Positions 16,806 to 18,423 of a DNA stretch of 18,423 bases are shown here, piece by piece (position 1 is the stretch's first letter; every line of letters begins with the position of its first letter). Under the pieces are notes generated by a model. It searched no databases. It saw nothing but the letters and a program-made list of their open reading frames with translations, and was not told the origin of the DNA. Origin of the DNA: an uncultured Gemmatimonadota bacterium (GTDB lineage Bacteria > Gemmatimonadota > Gemmatimonadetes > Gemmatimonadales > Gemmatimonadaceae); the NCBI GenBank assembly GCA_946887155.1, contig CAMPKM010000012.1, positions 1 to 18,423 of the forward strand. Direction: 5' to 3'. The translations under genes and the position numbers were made by a program.

Positions 16806-17732
16806 TCATCCAGGTCCCCCGCCGGGGCGGAGCAGGCGTTCGATGAGGACAAAAACGAAAAAGGCGATCGAGATAATGCCGTTCATCGCGAAGAAGGCGG
16901 CGTCGAGCCGGCGCAGGTCGTGGGGCTTCACCAGCGAGTGCTCGTAGAGCAGCAACGCCGCCGCCACCACGACACCCAGGGTGTACAGCCACCCGGCATG
17001 CGTCGCCACGCCCACGCCAACCAGCGACACCACGGTCACCGCGTGCAACCCCCGGCTGATCTGCACCGCGCGTTCCTCGCCTAACGCCGCCGGCACAGAA
17101 TGCAAACCCTGCGCCCGGTCGAAGGACTGGTCCTGGAGCGCGTACAGGATGTCGAAACCGGCCACCCAGCTCGCGACCGCCGCGGCGAGGACCAGCAGCA
17201 TCCACGCCGGATCGCTCCACCGGCCGGCGATCGCGAGGTACCCGCCGACCGGCGCAATCGACAGGCTCGCCCCGAGCACCAGGTGCGACCAGCGGGTGAA
17301 GCGCTTGGTGTAGCTGTAGAACAGCACCCACGCCAGCGCCACCGGCGACAGCCAGCCGCAGAGCGGATTGAGCTGCCAGGCGGAGACGACGAACACCAGC
17401 GACATCACCACGACCGCCGCCGTCGCCTGCCGGAGCGTGAGCGCGCCACGCGGCAGCTCGCGGTTGGCGGTGCGCGGATTCCGGGCGTCGATGTCCCGGT
17501 CGACGATCCGGTTGAATCCCATCGCCGCAAACCGCACCGCCGTGAACGCCAGCACGATCCAGCCTAACGCGGACCAGGTGACCGGTGCGCCATAGCTGGC
17601 CAGCGTCGCCCCCACCAGCGCAAACGGGAGCGCAAAGACGGTGTGGGGCACCTTCACGAAGTTCAGGTAGCGGACGAGCAACGACTCGCCGACCATGACC
17701 TGCCCGTCGCGACCCGCCGGCGGTGCGGTCAT
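16806..17732 (-). CDS. UbiA-family polyprenyltransferase, probably MqnP-like
   Basis: Integral-membrane prenyltransferase that adds a polyprenyl chain to an aromatic acid in quinone synthesis. The first Asp-rich motif is NRIVDRDID (N74, D78, D82 of 308 residues) and the second is DQSFD (201-205) in YALQDQSFDRAQGLHSVP; about eight hydrophobic segments follow the UbiA plan. The start ATG at 17732 is chosen over GTG at 17756 because it overlaps the ubiD stop as ATGA, the same junction seen elsewhere in this run. The clustering with ubiD- and ubiX-like genes is that of both ubiquinone and futalosine-menaquinone pathways. If the host is an acidobacterium, menaquinone is likelier, which would make this MqnP. 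4-hydroxybenzoate prenyltransferase (UbiA proper) remains possible. Confidence 0.9.
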   Translation of the reverse strand: MTAPPAGRDGQVMVGESLLVRYLNFVKVPHTVFALPFALVGATLASYGAPVTWSALGWIVLAFTAVRFAAMGFNRIVDRDIDARNPRTANRELPRGALTLRQATAAVVVMSLVFVVSAWQLNPLCGWLSPVALAWVLFYSYTKRFTRWSHLVLGASLSIAPVGGYLAIAGRWSDPAWMLLVLAAAVASWVAGFDILYALQDQSFDRAQGLHSVPAALGEERAVQISRGLHAVTVVSLVGVGVATHAGWLYTLGVVVAAALLLYEHSLVKPHDLRRLDAAFFAMNGIISIAFFVFVLIERLLRPGGGPG

Positions 17733-18423
17733 GCGCCCAACCCGAGTTTCGTCCACATGGCGTCGACTCTCTGCTTCGTCGCGGCATCCATCTCGATCAG
17801 GCGTGGCCAGTCACGGGTGAACCCTTCCTCCTTCCACTTCCGCGTCGCGTCGATTCCCATCTTCGAACCGTAGGTGAACGCGCGACTCGAGTGGTCGAGG
17901 ACATCGATCGGGCCCATCGAGAAACGTGTATCGCGTTCGGGATCGATGTTGTTGAGCGCGATCCACCATGCTTCCTGCGGATTGCGCACGTTCACGTCCT
18001 TGTCCACCACGACGAGCACCTTCGCCAGCGACATCAGCCCCGCCCCCCACATCGCGTTCATGACCTTGTAGGCCTGACCGGGATACTGCTTGTCGATCGA
18101 GACGAACACGAGGTTGTGAAAAATCCCTTCGGCGGGCATGTGGTAGTCGACGATCTCCGGCACGGTCAGGCGGAGCAACGGCAGGAAAATGCGCTCGGTG
18201 GCGTGGCCAAGGTAGAAGTCCTCCATCGGCGGGCGTCCGACGATGGTCGTGGCGTACACCGGCGTGCGGCGCATGGTGATCGCGCGGATCTGCACCCGCG
18301 GATAGAGGTCGGCCTCGGAATAGAAGCCGGTGTGGTCGCCGAAGGGTCCTTCCGTAACCAGCGGCTCCGCCGGATCGATCTCCCCCTCGATCACGAACTC
18401 GGCCTCGGCCGGAACATCCAGGT
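17729..18423 (-). CDS. UbiD-family decarboxylase, 5' part missing (window edge)
   Basis: C-terminal part of a prenyl-FMN-dependent aromatic acid decarboxylase. About 231 codons are in the window and the frame stays open to its end, so about half the usual 480 residues lie outside. Visible motifs are EGPFGDHTGFYSEADLYP, the VGRPPMEDFYLGHATERIFLPLL segment, KQYPGQAYKVMNAMWGAG and, near the C-terminus, DHSSRAFTYGSKMGIDATRKWKEEGF. The last two resemble menaquinone-type decarboxylases (MqnL) at least as much as E. coli UbiD; this is from memory of the families, not a search. It is the first gene of the ubiD-ubiA-ubiX run and its TGA overlaps the ubiA start. Confidence 0.92.
   Translation of the reverse strand, partial: LDVPAEAEFVIEGEIDPAEPLVTEGPFGDHTGFYSEADLYPRVQIRAITMRRTPVYATTIVGRPPMEDFYLGHATERIFLPLLRLTVPEIVDYHMPAEGIFHNLVFVSIDKQYPGQAYKVMNAMWGAGLMSLAKVLVVVDKDVNVRNPQEAWWIALNNIDPERDTRFSMGPIDVLDHSSRAFTYGSKMGIDATRKWKEEGFTRDWPRLIEMDAATKQRVDAMWTKLGLGA

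Noticed and set aside
16772..16852. Longer UbiX start at 16852
   Set aside because: The 27 extra residues derive from the heptad repeat and the end of ubiA; the GTG at 16771 gives the family length.
15641..17787. Long alternative frames (323 codons on plus, 339 codons on minus) over ubiA, ubiX and the phosphodiesterase
   Set aside because: Shadow frames without domains. The minus one ends in a 13-codon stretch starting at 16809 (MTNDSPFPIPDSR) read from the heptad repeat; it fits neatly between overlapping stops and starts but has nothing else to support it.

Overview
The window is high-GC and gene-dense, and looks like a chromosomal segment of an Acidobacteriota genome, possibly Vicinamibacteria. 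Two things point there: an 827-residue ADOP-type (acidobacterial duplicated orphan permease) protein, and palindromic GGGGTCAGAC repeats scattered within and between genes. The assignment is inference; there is no rRNA gene to confirm it. I found no rRNA, tRNA, CRISPR array, transposase, integrase or phage gene.

Layout. 1-444: no convincing gene; GGGGTCAGAC palindromes at both ends and a short tandem repeat. 445-3664 (minus): amino-sugar pair, a phosphoglucosamine mutase frame (glmM-like) broken by one in-frame TAA, then intact glmS; together these would feed UDP-GlcNAc synthesis. 3901-5007 (minus): two-component response regulator with an HD-GYP domain. 5095-10566 (plus): a run of a cystathionine gamma-synthase/lyase family enzyme, a membrane M48 metallopeptidase, purD, mutM and a short UvrC-like GIY-YIG protein. 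From the peptidase onward the genes overlap or abut. 10585-10749: a large foldback repeat between convergent genes. 10768-18423 (minus): a run of co-directional genes read as ubiD-like (cut by the window end), ubiA-like, ubiX-like, a YfcE-type phosphodiesterase, a family B DNA polymerase and the ADOP permease. Three of these junctions are ATGA stop/start overlaps. The UbiD/UbiA/UbiX trio probably makes a quinone, more likely menaquinone by the futalosine route than ubiquinone.

Most notable observations: (1) a triple GGGGTCAGAC palindromic element sits in frame inside mutM and adds about 23 residues at a beta-hairpin position, like the ORF-invading palindromic elements of Rickettsia; a related unit forms part of the C-terminus of the B-family polymerase; (2) glmM carries a single nonsense codon 13 codons before its catalytic serine; (3) purD has no ATG/GTG/TTG at its N-terminus, and the expected GTG is GTA inside a GTAA overlap; (4) C-rich heptad repeats lie just before three start codons, where a Shine-Dalgarno sequence would be expected, and one forms a G-quadruplex motif on the opposite strand; (5) the codon pair TTA-GGC recurs at Leu-Gly positions across unrelated genes.
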